Below, piece after piece: positions 45,748 through 53,309 of a DNA stretch of 64,000 nt. Source of the DNA: Solenopsis invicta (lineage: Eukaryota > Arthropoda > Insecta > Hymenoptera > Formicidae); NCBI RefSeq assembly GCF_016802725.1, contig NC_052668.1:27716001-27780000 (forward strand), written 5' to 3'. The notes beneath the pieces are model-generated. The model was not told the DNA's origin and did no database searches. It was given only the letters and a program-made list of their open reading frames with translations. The number at the start of each line of letters is the position of its first letter. Position 1 is the stretch's first letter. The position numbers and the translations under genes are program-made.

Positions 45748-48347
45748 AACCGTTTATTAAACATATTAATAGGGATAGGTGTTAAAACTATAAACAAATT
45801 AATAAAAAAAAGATTAATATAAAAATGATAAATTTTATAATAGAATTCAAATAAAATAAAAATCAAAGTATGAACGTATAATAAAATTTTAAAAAAGTAA
45901 AAAATAATGCAAATATTAAAGAGATCTTTGACATTGCGTTGACTATTCTAACAATTCTTGCAGTGCTATAATTTTTTAAATTTACTTGATTGCGATCAAC
46001 TAAAATAATGATTTTAAATAGACGTACTTAATTAAAGCAGAAAAAAAAGATCTACCAAAAAAATGTTGCAATCGACCGATAAGTCGCGATCGACTGGTTG
46101 GGCACTCCTGCTTTACAATATTCACAATACAGATATGATATCTTCTGCTACTAGATATATGTATATGAATGTGTGCATACGAGGTGTGTTCAAAAAGTAT
46201 CGCGAATTTTGTGTTTTTTCAAAAATTATTTATTTATTCATGAATATCTATTTTGTCCCCTTCAAAGTAATCCCCATGAGATATTATACACTTGTGCCAA
46301 CGGTTTTTCCAATCTTCGAAGCACTTCAAAAAATCATTTTTTTTTATCTTGTTCAGCTCCTCCTTCGATGCCGTCTTTATCTCGTCAAGCGTAGCGTAAC
46401 GTCGTCCTTTCATGGGCCTCTTCAGTTTAGGGAACAAGAAAAAGTCACAGGGGGCCAGATCTGGGGAATACGGTGGCTGCGGCATCATTAGTGTGTTGTT
46501 TTTGGCCAAAAAGTCGCGCACAAGCAACGATGTGTGAGCAGGGGCGTTTGGTACGAATTTCGCGGCGACCCGTCTCATGCCCAAATCCAGGGACGGCGCA
46601 ACAATATAGGCAAACTAGGCGATCGCCTAGGGCGGAAAAACTTGGGCGGGCGGCATTTGTGATTGTTCCGGTTCGAAAGCGTCACATGATACCATATAAT
46701 ACCAATCGAACATTAATACATTGTCGTTATTGATAACAGTGACGTCTAAAAAGTTGATTTTATATATATTAATTATGTAATATCCTAAGATTTCTAAGAT
46801 AAAATTTAACAGGATTTATTTATCGCAGTGATACAAATCATGAAAGAAATTTAGAAATCTTGTAAAACGCAAAGAAGTTTGGCTAGTTTTTATGTCAAGT
46901 ATATTTAATATTTTTGTGTTTTGCATATATGTATGTACATGTACGTGTGTTTAATTATTCCTTAATTATTGTTACATTATTATTACCCGAATCGGTATAT
47001 AAAGATTATGCCTAGTAGTGAGGATGTACAGAGATGTATTTTAGGGGCGATACTCGTTCTACAAGCGCGGGGGGGACACAGTCTAAATCTCGACCGCGTG
47101 CTTCCTGCTCCAATTCCTCAGACGGAGAGTGCTCCGATCCGCACGCATACGCGCGCACGTCGTGTCTCTTTACCACAGCGCCACGTAGTATGAACATACG
47201 CGTGGCGCTCATACTTTCGCGCTTCTGTTATGAATTTACCATATACATAACAATTATATTTAAAATGTGTATTGCGTGCTCTGAGAGGGGGGGGGGGACA
47301 CATATTATTCATTCGCCTAGGGCGTCAATTCTTCTTGCGCCGGCACTGCCCAAATCATTGATAAAAATCGAATGGCACGAGCCAATCGATATGTTTAGGT
47401 CCTCAGCAACTTCTCTAACGGTGATTCGACGATTGGCCAATACCATTTTCTCCACTTCATTAATTTTTTCGTCTGTTGTTGAAGTGCTCGGGCGTCCGGA
47501 ACGCTCTTCGTCGTTCACATCTTCTCGGCCTTCTGAGAACATTTTGTACCACCGATAAACGTTGCTTCGGTCCAAGGTAGCTTCTCCGTATGCCACAGTC
47601 AACATTCGGAATGCATCCGCGCACTTAATTTCGTTTTTCACACAAAATTTGATACAGGTTCTTTGATCCATTTTTTTGAATAGGTAAAAATCGAAGACGA
47701 TACAAAACACGTGCAAGCAAAGCAGCTGTCAACAATTAAGTGAACATTCAAAATGGCCGAGCTTGTCGGCATAAGTGAGAGACATGAGTACCAACATAAC
47801 GCCACAAAAAGATCGAAATTCGAATATACGTAACCCGCGAAAATTCAAAATTCGCGATACTTTTTGAACACACCTCGTATATGTGTGCTTATGTATATAG
47901 GATATTTCAGAAACATTGTAATGTATTATATTTTATATTTTTTGTCATAGTATAAAAATCTCTCATTCTTATTATCGTGTGGTTGTCTTTGTTATAGGCA
48001 TTGTCAATAAATTACTATCGTTCAAAGGCTGGATCCCTTTTAGCAGACTCACGTATTGCGTATATCTTTTACATCCTCTCATCATACGATCGATTAGTTT
48101 ATACAATGAAACATCAATTCATTTTGAACTTCTGCCGACTGTAAGTATGCGAATATAAAAACTTCAATATTATTAGAAAAATGTATTAACTTTATTTAAT
48201 CTTTATGCCCAGATTGTTTTAGCAGTGGGATACATTGTAATCAGTTATTTTTGCGCTTACGCATTGTCTTTGATAGTAGAAATGCCTTGTCTCCTATTAA
48301 TGCGAATGTTTATATACCGTGATACAATGCCTAAAAAAGTATTGTAA
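28602..48347 (+). CDS. nrf-6-like membrane acyltransferase, 13 exons (712 aa)
   Basis: Member of the 'nose resistant to fluoxetine' family: a secreted-side NRF domain followed by an acyltransferase-3 membrane domain. In C. elegans, family members affect lipid/drug uptake; the biochemical substrate is unknown. Exons: 28602-28821, 29386-29627, 29696-29886, 31897-32000, 32476-32700, 32797-33016, 33209-33374, 33469-33548, 33832-33927, 33993-34122, 34285-34471, 47998-48140, 48213-48347. The sum is 2139 nt, in frame to TAA. Residues 1-26 form a signal peptide. NRF-domain cysteines are at CGTEL, SQCLD and GLCLPASCS (about 55-170). The catalytic-type K-X10-H of acyltransferase-3 is in HGIKVLNTLIVIAIHT (about 305-320), followed by TIDNFLFSSGCVLTYLYLK, CMNWSWYLAIDMQ and FTNVLYFPTWMRI, with about ten hydrophobic spans in all. 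The exon 5/6 junction works only with a GC donor (CG|GCGAGT); the nearby GT donor breaks frame. Intron 11 is 13.5 kb and transposon-filled. Confidence 0.85.
32247..32372. mobile_element. Small TA-flanked MITE in intron 4 of the nrf-6-like gene
   Basis: GGTGCAATAATTTGAAGAGC mirrors the complement of TTTCGAATCATTGCACC, and CTAGTAGATGGCTGACTTA mirrors TAAGTCAGCCATCTACTAG. About 126 bp; TA lies at or beside both ends, so probably Tc1/mariner-derived. Confidence 0.75.
34769..34798. repeat. (AT)n microsatellite
   Basis: About 15 AT units within intron 11 of the nrf-6-like gene. Confidence 0.9.
35920..36422. mobile_element. TTAA-flanked element, copy 2
   Basis: Shorter relative of 27770-28445. The same left end (GGCTCCTAAGTACTTGCCGC) and right end (GGCTGAGGAGTCAGAAGTC) are present, without the internal duplication. 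TTAA at 35916-35919 and TTAG at 36423-36426. Confidence 0.8.
36425..36644. mobile_element. Foldback element abutting the TTAA element
   Basis: GCAGGCAACAGATGTCTGCT at the left mirrors AGCAGACATCTGTTGCCTG at the right, with further pairing TTTTTACTAA / TAGTAAAAA. Three related short motifs (CTTTCGCCTTACTAA-type) recur at about 36548, 36675 and 36795. Confidence 0.7.
37205..38080 (-). repeat. Dispersed repeat R, inverted full copy
   Basis: Reverse complement of 3988-4868 along its whole length, with moderate divergence. It ends at TTTTCTCCTC near 38077, where the other copy begins. Confidence 0.8.
38445..38452 (+). promoter_or_regulatory. TATA box of the solo LTR
   Basis: TATATAAG in a GC-rich context, about 280 bp from the LTR 5' end, as expected for the U3/R boundary. 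Confidence 0.6.
39132..39137 (+). terminator. Poly(A) signal of the solo LTR
   Basis: AATAAA, about 680 bp downstream of the LTR TATA box and 120 bp before the LTR end. It lies in sense orientation within intron 11 of the nrf-6-like gene, so it could cause premature polyadenylation. Confidence 0.45.
39900..40140. repeat. Hexanucleotide satellite (GTTATC)n then (ATTGTC)n
   Basis: Blocks of TTATCA, GTTATC (with occasional CTTATC), ATTGTC and ATTATC units run for about 240 bp. Open frames across it on both strands (Tyr-Arg and Thr-Ile/Met repeats) are artefacts. Confidence 0.95.
40180..40914 (-). CDS. Unidentified multi-exon frame (three exons, 178 codons, 3' end not found)
   Basis: Exon A 40914-40593 (ATG, MLRDDIAKFFLVAC...), donor AAG|GTAAGT. 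Exon B 40499-40370 after TTTTGCAG, donor CAC|GTAAGT. Exon C 40262-40180, donor ACAG|GTAAAT. Phases match across all junctions, giving an open product. Exon A has Cys residues in SKCSSTLLCAMHRVGQC and in MRCQNN. Exon B is Arg-rich (EPIRRRRVVRTFGRTN). Exon C reads RIEVVDLDMDVPALR. GC content is higher than the flanks. No domain was recognised. The continuation beyond exon C must cross the hexanucleotide satellite and was not found. It lies antisense in intron 11 of the nrf-6-like gene, so it may be a nested host gene, a transposon gene or a relic. Confidence 0.45.
40980..41490. other. Non-coding, upstream flank of the 40180-40914 frame
   Basis: The first 70 bp (40970-41060) are GC-richer and could hold a promoter for the minus-strand frame. 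The rest is AT-rich with no gene seen. Confidence 0.35.
41551..41760. repeat. Diverged direct duplication (units about 147 bp apart)
   Basis: TTCATTCCTGTTTTGTTGATTCCATAACGAC-type sequence at 41584-41614 recurs as a close variant at 41730-41760, each preceded by a similar ACTA(C/G)AAAAC(G/A)AAA block. Confidence 0.65.
41810..42858. mobile_element. Foldback element family F, copy 2
   Basis: Inverted ends share ATTATTTACTATAGGGGACC (left) and its counterpart near 42820-42840. Sequence matches copy 1 (10949-11691) at CTTGACATATGTTA, CAAAAAATGAAGCTTAT and ACGCGTTCTCTGT. The core contains a second, nested palindrome of GC-rich blocks (about 42194-42445) with TTAGG repeats inside it. No coding sequence. 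Confidence 0.8.
43118..45640 (-). mobile_element. Penelope-like element with inverted terminal copies
   Basis: About 43118-43240 and 45520-45640 are inverted copies of each other (for example CTTAGCCTTCATCATC versus GATGAAGGCTAAGTAGAGCC, and CCAAATTAAATAAACAATTT versus AAATTGTTTATTTAATTTGG). Inverted or complex terminal copies are typical of Penelope-like elements. A GATGAAGGCTAAGTA unit is tandemly doubled at 45507-45535. The RT/GIY-YIG frame occupies most of the element on the minus strand, and its N-terminal end is truncated. Confidence 0.85.
43784..45460 (-). CDS. Penelope-like reverse transcriptase with C-terminal GIY-YIG endonuclease (558 codons, 5'-truncated)
   Basis: Copies element RNA and nicks target DNA in this retroelement class. 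The frame is open from a stop just upstream (near 45505) through ATG 45460 to TAA. Motifs in order: IPKAYGLSKVHKENYPLRII (about 63-82), SLDATFLFTNIS (about 135, first catalytic Asp), GTPMGSPLLFIIANIVL (about 195), FYYRYVDDIVMAAP (about 228, catalytic YVDD), RLQFTIELE, FSGRYLSFFSHHPICHK (about 290-305), then the GIY-YIG-like YNVVYKIFYNNC and TYVGQTKRQLRTRTKEH (about 450-480). Full-length family proteins are usually longer at the N-terminus, and no start context is visible, so it is probably 5'-truncated. SLDATF and PLLF depart from the usual SLDVVS and PLSP. It lies antisense inside intron 11 of the nrf-6-like gene. Unbroken coding suggests a young insertion. Confidence 0.9.
   Translation of the reverse strand: MDRLGYINNMEQILNDKETYLVVKNNPIKKVEKDLNTIIKRWYDKDYISKQSYFSLHPSDSTIPKAYGLSKVHKENYPLRIIVSSVNTALYPIAKFLHKIINNSLALDTRQVYNSFDIAKSLSGVKISKEYISLSLDATFLFTNISLDLTMDSIRRRWSLIENNTKIPHDEFVSALKFILSSTFFTLNNVLYKQTFGTPMGSPLLFIIANIVLHNLEEKALNSINLKIPFYYRYVDDIVMAAPANLINFILKTFNSFHNRLQFTIELEQDRSLNLLDLLLKIVNNTIIIDWFHKKTFSGRYLSFFSHHPICHKIGTVYGIVNRALLLFHPTFQQINLKLIIELLLKNGYSLEFIFKYIGIRIKNLLNTKLAPITIRDKNDQDQTKKDENTKKFLVVPYIQNISERTASLLDKNTFTIGYRCINKINNFIKVHKDKMESDCSYNVVYKIFYNNCDATYVGQTKRQLRTRTKEHINNIKLNPSKHSLSVITNYRIFFDHSFNWKEIKILDTEENYHKRIILEMIHMKQQTNGLNSQNKTELYDSYFCLLDSFKDNTDIRY
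45705..45742. repeat. (CA)n/(TA)n microsatellite
   Basis: ACACACAC followed by about 16 AT units, just beyond the Penelope-like element. Confidence 0.9.
46234..47671 (-). pseudogene. mariner transposase, deleted catalytic core
   Basis: Read across the hAT insertion, the N-terminal part (ATG 47671) has the paired helix-turn-helix region: IKFCVKNEIKCADAFRML, YRWYKMFSEGREDV, EERSGRPSTS and VAEDLNISIGSCHSIF. After the insertion it continues NDLGMRRVAAKFVP, then jumps to NAPAHTSLLVRDFLAKN and PYSPDLAPCDFFLFPKLK before TAA near 46234. The segment that normally lies between AKFVP and NAPAHT, carrying the first two Asp residues of the DD34D triad, is missing; only the third-Asp region remains. The deletion is therefore independent of the hAT insertion. 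The ends could still be mobilised in trans. Confidence 0.9.
46588..47348. mobile_element. Non-autonomous hAT element nested in mariner
   Basis: Termini CAGGGACGGCGC and GCGCCGGCACTG fit the hAT CAG...CTG pattern. The 8-bp CCCAAATC is duplicated at 46580-46587 and 47349-47356. Inner motifs GGCGATCGCCTAGGGCGG and TTCGCCTAGGGCG form a longer imperfect inverted repeat. No transposase; a GC-rich patch (47040-47210) and a poly-G run (about 47286-47297) lie inside. 761 bp. Confidence 0.93.
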
Positions 48348-48359
48348 TTTTCATATAAA

Positions 48360-49077
48360 CACATAATACTACAAATATGATATCATATGGTGCATGTCAA
48401 AAGTTCAGAAACAGTTAAATGTTTCCGAAAATATACCGTTTAGAAAGAAAAGGTAAAAATGTTTTTAAATTATGAAAATGTTATATTTTGAAGCAATTAC
48501 TGAAGATGTGAAAATTTGTATCCTTATGGAACAATTGGTTTAACTAAAAGAATAAATAAAAATAAAAAGTTAAATAAATAATGGTGTGTATTATCTTGTA
48601 TATCCTCATAAAATCCTCATATTCCTCATTTTATTGTACTCTTCCTTCATACATTGAATACAAATAAAGAAAAGCAAATAAAATTTATTATAATTTATTT
48701 TAGTAGATACATTATCAAGACGGATGTACTTATACAAAGGATCATTGATTGATGAAAAACTTCGTAAAGATTATAATTGTTATCAGAACATTAAATAAAA
48801 CAAGTTTATTGTAAATACAGTATAAAGGTTTACACAGTTGCAATTTACACACAAGTATCAATCTGTTGATGTTTCGTAAATCGTACGTGTTCGAGTTAGT
48901 CGAGTTTGTCGGTAAAACTGACGACTCCAGCATCGTCCTAACGTGATTGGTTCTTACCTTTATAGTGTTTCATTGTATTTAAATGGAGAAACCAATCACT
49001 GAGATCTATAAAAATTACCGAGGACTCACTGATCTGCTTTGTTTGCTGAATGTAGCCAATATTTATTACCGCACGTA
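48360..49077. other. 3' flank of the nrf-6-like gene, no gene seen
   Basis: AT-rich sequence with possible poly(A) signals (AATAAA at about 48551 and 48664). A short inverted repeat (GATTGGTTCTTACC near 48943, GAGAAACCAATCAC near 48984) may be a tiny MITE. Confidence 0.45.
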
Positions 49078-50155
49078 CCCATACAGCATACAAAAATTGC
49101 AGGAACATTGCAGAATGATTTCATTGAAACATTGTAATATTGCATTTTGATTGCAAAACATTGCTGCAACATTGCTGGAATATTGCAACAATATTAAAAT
49201 GTCCGCTTTTTGAAATTGAATATTGCATTGAAACATCTCATTTTTCCAAAATATTCACATAAATATTATTACATCACATAATTCCAATGAACAATATTTG
49301 TGTAACATTTTAAAAAACGTTTTTCGCAAAAAAAATTCTTGGGAATATTTTTTCGAAAATTTCCAAGCGGTCACCCATCCAAGTCGCGACTCCGGTGAAC
49401 GTTGCTTGACCTCCGTGATCGCTGCGAATTGATCCCTCATGATGACCTGGTAGATCAGGTCGATATACGTTATTGAAAAAATGAAATATGTATAATTAAA
49501 GCACAATATTTATATAAACAAATATAAAATTATAATATTTTTTACTAATTTTGCAAATGCAGAATAGCATCTAAAATAACTTTTCTGTTATTTGTTTAAA
49601 TAAGATGCAATTAAAAAATATATATCAATATAATACAATAATTAAATTGAATATGAAAAAATTTTTATTAAAAAAATAACTAAAAAATATTGTTTGTTCA
49701 TTGGGCTGTAGATCGAGGTTTCTTCATATATTTCGTCTATTGATATAAATATTTATGTTTTTTAACAATACTATGATGCACACAGCACCACGAGACCACA
49801 TGCTTTTTTCTAGACGTCGAGTCAACATTTGAAAGATGTCTGTAGACGTCTATGCAAAGTTTACAGTCAACTTTGAAAGCCTGACTTGGATGAGTCAACT
49901 TACAGTCGATATATGGACGGTTGTACTATTAGGGAATGTAGAGATTCAGCGGAAAATTTAATAACGTCGCCCGACCTTAGTTTGCTAAATGCAGATGAAT
50001 AATTATGGATGAGTTAAATTAATATATTATTATACGCAAATATTCTGCTTTAGCTCTTTATTGCCACTACTTTATTAAAAAATTATGATATTGCAATGTT
50101 TCCGAAATATTGCAACATTGCTGCAATGTTGCTGCAATTTCCTGTGCTATACGGG
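49078..50155. mobile_element. TA-flanked TIR element with a 5S-like insert (1078 bp)
   Basis: CCCATACAGCATAC at the left mirrors GTGCTATACGGG at the right; TA flanks both (49076-49077, 50156-50157). The ends are unusually rich in GCAACATTGC-type motifs (49105-49200 and 50085-50145). The interior holds a 5S-rRNA-like sequence (49361-49475). No transposase frame seen. Confidence 0.75.
49361..49475 (-). ncRNA. 5S-rRNA-like sequence (pseudogene or 5S-derived SINE)
   Basis: The minus strand reads GATCACGGAGGTCAAGCAAC, aligning with the conserved GATCACCGAAGTTAAGCAAC region of eukaryotic 5S rRNA, then CTTGGATGGGTGACCGCTTG, identical to the 5S 3' region including the internal-control C box. The 5' third (CGACCTGATCTACCAGG) is only loosely similar to 5S. 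Length, about 115 nt, fits 5S (about 119). The downstream TTT tract (49350-49358) could serve Pol III termination. Mutations in conserved helices and its place in a transposon argue against a functional ribosomal gene. Confidence 0.7.
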
Positions 50156-50159
50156 TATG

Positions 50160-53100
50160 TACATATATATTTTTTTGTCATTTTTGCAGCAATGCAAATG
50201 AAACCAAAAAAGACATTTTGCAGCAACCTCACCGAAACCTTTCACAGATTTCTATGACATTTCAAAAATGTTTCTTGCGGACCAAAGTAGACGTTTAGAC
50301 GTTGCTGTAATCTGTCAAAGATGTCACAGAGATATTACATAACGTAAGTTGTAAACGTAATTTCAATGTTTTAATGTTTTGTCCCTGCGACATTGCAAAC
50401 ATCTTTCTATTTTATTACAGAATGTACTTATTTGCATAATTACACGTACGTTTATCGATTAATGAGCAAATTAATTTTAAAGCCGTTTTGTCGTTTTCTT
50501 CCGCGGAAATATTACACAAGTAGGTTTTCGTCATGCATAAATTCTGCATTATTGCATTATTACGTGACAGTTAGATCGAAGACATCTTGAACTTTAAATA
50601 GCAAAATAAGCAAGTAAGATTTTCCGGAATTCGCTTATTATGCAATATTGTATAAATGCATTGCACTCGTTGCATTATTATATATGCGTTTTATTATTAC
50701 ATGTGCACATGGAGCTATGTAATTCAAAAAACAGAAACCAAGTTTATATAAATTTTAATTCTTTATTATTCAATTTTTTGAACAATTTAAAAAAGACATA
50801 GTCATTGTATAAAACATCGTTTTATACATACGTACATTAAATATTGTAAAATCTAATACAATGATAGATAAATTAACAATATGCACAAGACGCTTGTGCA
50901 TACAAAAGAATGCACGGTGATTATTGCGTGCGTATAGCACGTGATCGCAGATCTAAAATGTAAGTGTAAATGAATATAAATGAAATGTAAAAATATTGGG
51001 TTTCGTGCAAACGAAAAACAAAAGAAATATTATTTCGGTAGAAATCTACTTTGTCGATTTATTTAACAAACAATTCTACACATTATAAATTTACATTGTT
51101 AATTGAGAAAAAAGTCTGTAAATATGTATATACAATAAGTATAATAACAAATATAAGCATATACTGTTTCTAACATACTATTCCTCTTTCTTCTAAAAAC
51201 AAAAAAAAAAATAAAATAAAATAAAATAAAACTGACAATAATCGCCGTGCGCTAATTTTTGCCTTTACAAAATTACATTCCGTTTCTACGTTCTCATATA
51301 AAATCCTAAAAAATATCAAAATGAGCGCATCATTACGAAAATAATACGACCCTATCAAAAATGATACGGCTTACGTATTGCGCGCCCATTTTCATTCTAC
51401 TGATAGGAACCCGGAAATAGGACCCATGGCCCAAATCTGGTATTTCTTTTTCATTCTTTCATTCTCTCTTTCTCTCTGCACATTACTCATATTATTCTCT
51501 TTCTTTATTTTTCTACAATACGGAGCTTTTTATTGTCTTCTTAATTTCATCTTGGGCTTGTTATTCCATTGTATACTGTAAAGGATCTAATGTAATCCAA
51601 AGTTTAATAAAATTGATGTTCTACTTTATTCTCTTTCTTTCACGGTCGTGAAAATACGGTTCCTTCTACTCTGAAAAACGATGACGCATTTATCAAAAAA
51701 TAATATGAATTACGTGTGTTTAATAGGATTCGTCTAATATGTATACTATTATAAAACATGTTTCTTTTTTAGAAAATAAAACTCGATTAGAGGACGTAGA
51801 TCGGGTTTCGAAGAGGATATCTTGACTATCGTCTCCATGTACTCTTTATAGAGAAAATTATTTTTAATTATTATTGTTACAATTAAAAGAGAAATACCAA
51901 TCACTTAACATTTCAGTTCATCCAATATATTCATAATTTTTAAAAATAGCTTTTGTATTTTAGCCACAAATCGTAAATTCATTAACTCCAATTGATTTAA
52001 AGTGTGTTGTCCAAAATTAAAATAATTTCAAATATAAATCAGATTTCAAATTTATATTAAACTTTCATTTAATTAAAATCCTTTTCACTATATGTTTTAA
52101 CTGAAGTTTTTATTTATCCAGCTATTAAACAGTTTCCTCATTTACTTCGAATAATTTTCTATCACACTTAAAAATTATTTATCACGTTAAATCTTTATTT
52201 TCTGAATTACGGAAACATTTATAGAATTTATTTATTCAACAGTTTTGAATATTTTCCTTTTTTGAAAGTTCATATGAAAAAAATATTGTATATACATTAT
52301 GCTAAAGTCACTATAAAGAGTTGAAGATAGTGACGATGCCGCTCAGATCTAAATATACAGTTTTAATCTAACTTTAATACTGCTTTTAAAAAAATGATTG
52401 ACTTTGAAGTAGGCCAATATGAAAAGTGATATACGTAAATCTTTTTCTAAAAACATTATTTGCAGTCTTGTCGTTTGCATATCTTACAAAAATGTATGTT
52501 CGCTAAAGATATATCAAGGTTATTGCTAATCATCGAATGTGTAAAACGCACAAGTTAATTAAAAAAAAACGTTAAAAATACATTTTTACGCTGTATCTTC
52601 CAGCTTTGTTTCCGCTGATAAAATTTCGATTTTCTAATTGCCTTTTGTTTGTGACACAAGATTCTGATAAATTTTATTATACCACTTCCTGCCGATAGAT
52701 GAGATCGATGAACACCTGAATATTCTTCTACTTCCGGCTCTACTTCCCCTTCAGTTAATGTGCTAACGATTAATCGTGCCGGGTCGCTCCCCGGACATTT
52801 TCGACACTATTATAACCAATTCAAGCATCGTTATCGCGCATGCTGACGAAATAGCGCGCGACGGTGCCTCGCGATCTTACTTACAGACTAGCAAGCGTGC
52901 ATCACGACATTACTACACCTACGCACTTTTCTGCCTATTACTTTTAATGGATTAATCTTCTTTGTACATCATCGTGCATCATGCACTAGGAACAGACCAG
53001 TGGTTTGCGGCGAAATCACGCCGATTGCTCATCATGGTCTAAAGGAATCGATTTTTCCGTCATAATTTCAGAAGTTAGTATACAAATACCAATAACTAAT

Positions 53101-53160
53101 ATTACCAAGTGAATCTATTGTTTTAGACATTAATTACATGTATCCACATACATATATATA
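50160..53160. other. AT-rich intergenic DNA between the two large genes
   Basis: No gene recognised. Open frames of 60-70 codons have no motif. An (AAAAT)n run lies at about 51205-51232. A GC-richer, possibly regulatory patch with TCGCGCATGCTG lies near 52780-52890. Confidence 0.45.
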
Positions 53161-53162
53161 TA

Positions 53163-53307
53163 CATGGTGTTCATTAATGGTTTGACCCACTTTTTACCAT
53201 AGGAGCTTAATTTACCGACGGATATGTATTTCTAACATATTATATTAGAAATAACAAATGCGTATTCCTATGGTAAAACAAGGGGACAACCATTAATAAA
53301 CACCCTG
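53163..53307. mobile_element. MITE family M, copy 1
   Basis: Termini CATGGTGTTCATTAATGG and CCATTAATAAACACCCTG are inverted, and the inner arms TTTTTACCATAGGAG / TTCCTATGGTAAAA pair. TA precedes the left end. Same family as 58094-58241 and 58753-58900. Confidence 0.85.
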
Positions 53308-53309
53308 AT

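Larger units (their letters stand above)
46180..47877 (-). mobile_element. mariner element, internally deleted, split by a hAT insertion
   Basis: CGAGGTGTGTTCAAAAAGTA at 46180 mirrors TACTTTTTGAACACACCTCG ending at 47877, flanked by TA on both sides (46178-46179, 47878-47879) as expected for Tc1/mariner. Total 1698 bp, of which 761 bp plus one 8-bp duplication are the nested hAT element, leaving about 0.93 kb of mariner, shorter than the usual 1.3 kb. Confidence 0.93.
34472..47997 (+). other. Intron 11 of the nrf-6-like gene, 13.5 kb of nested transposons
   Basis: Donor G|GTATGT and acceptor TTATAG bound the interval. It holds, in order: an (AT)n run, a fragment of repeat R (about 35575-35620), a TTAA element, a foldback, a full inverted copy of R, a solo LTR, a hexanucleotide satellite, an unidentified minus-strand multi-exon frame, foldback F copy 2, a Penelope-like element and a mariner with a nested hAT. 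All other introns of the gene are under 2.1 kb. Confidence 0.8.
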
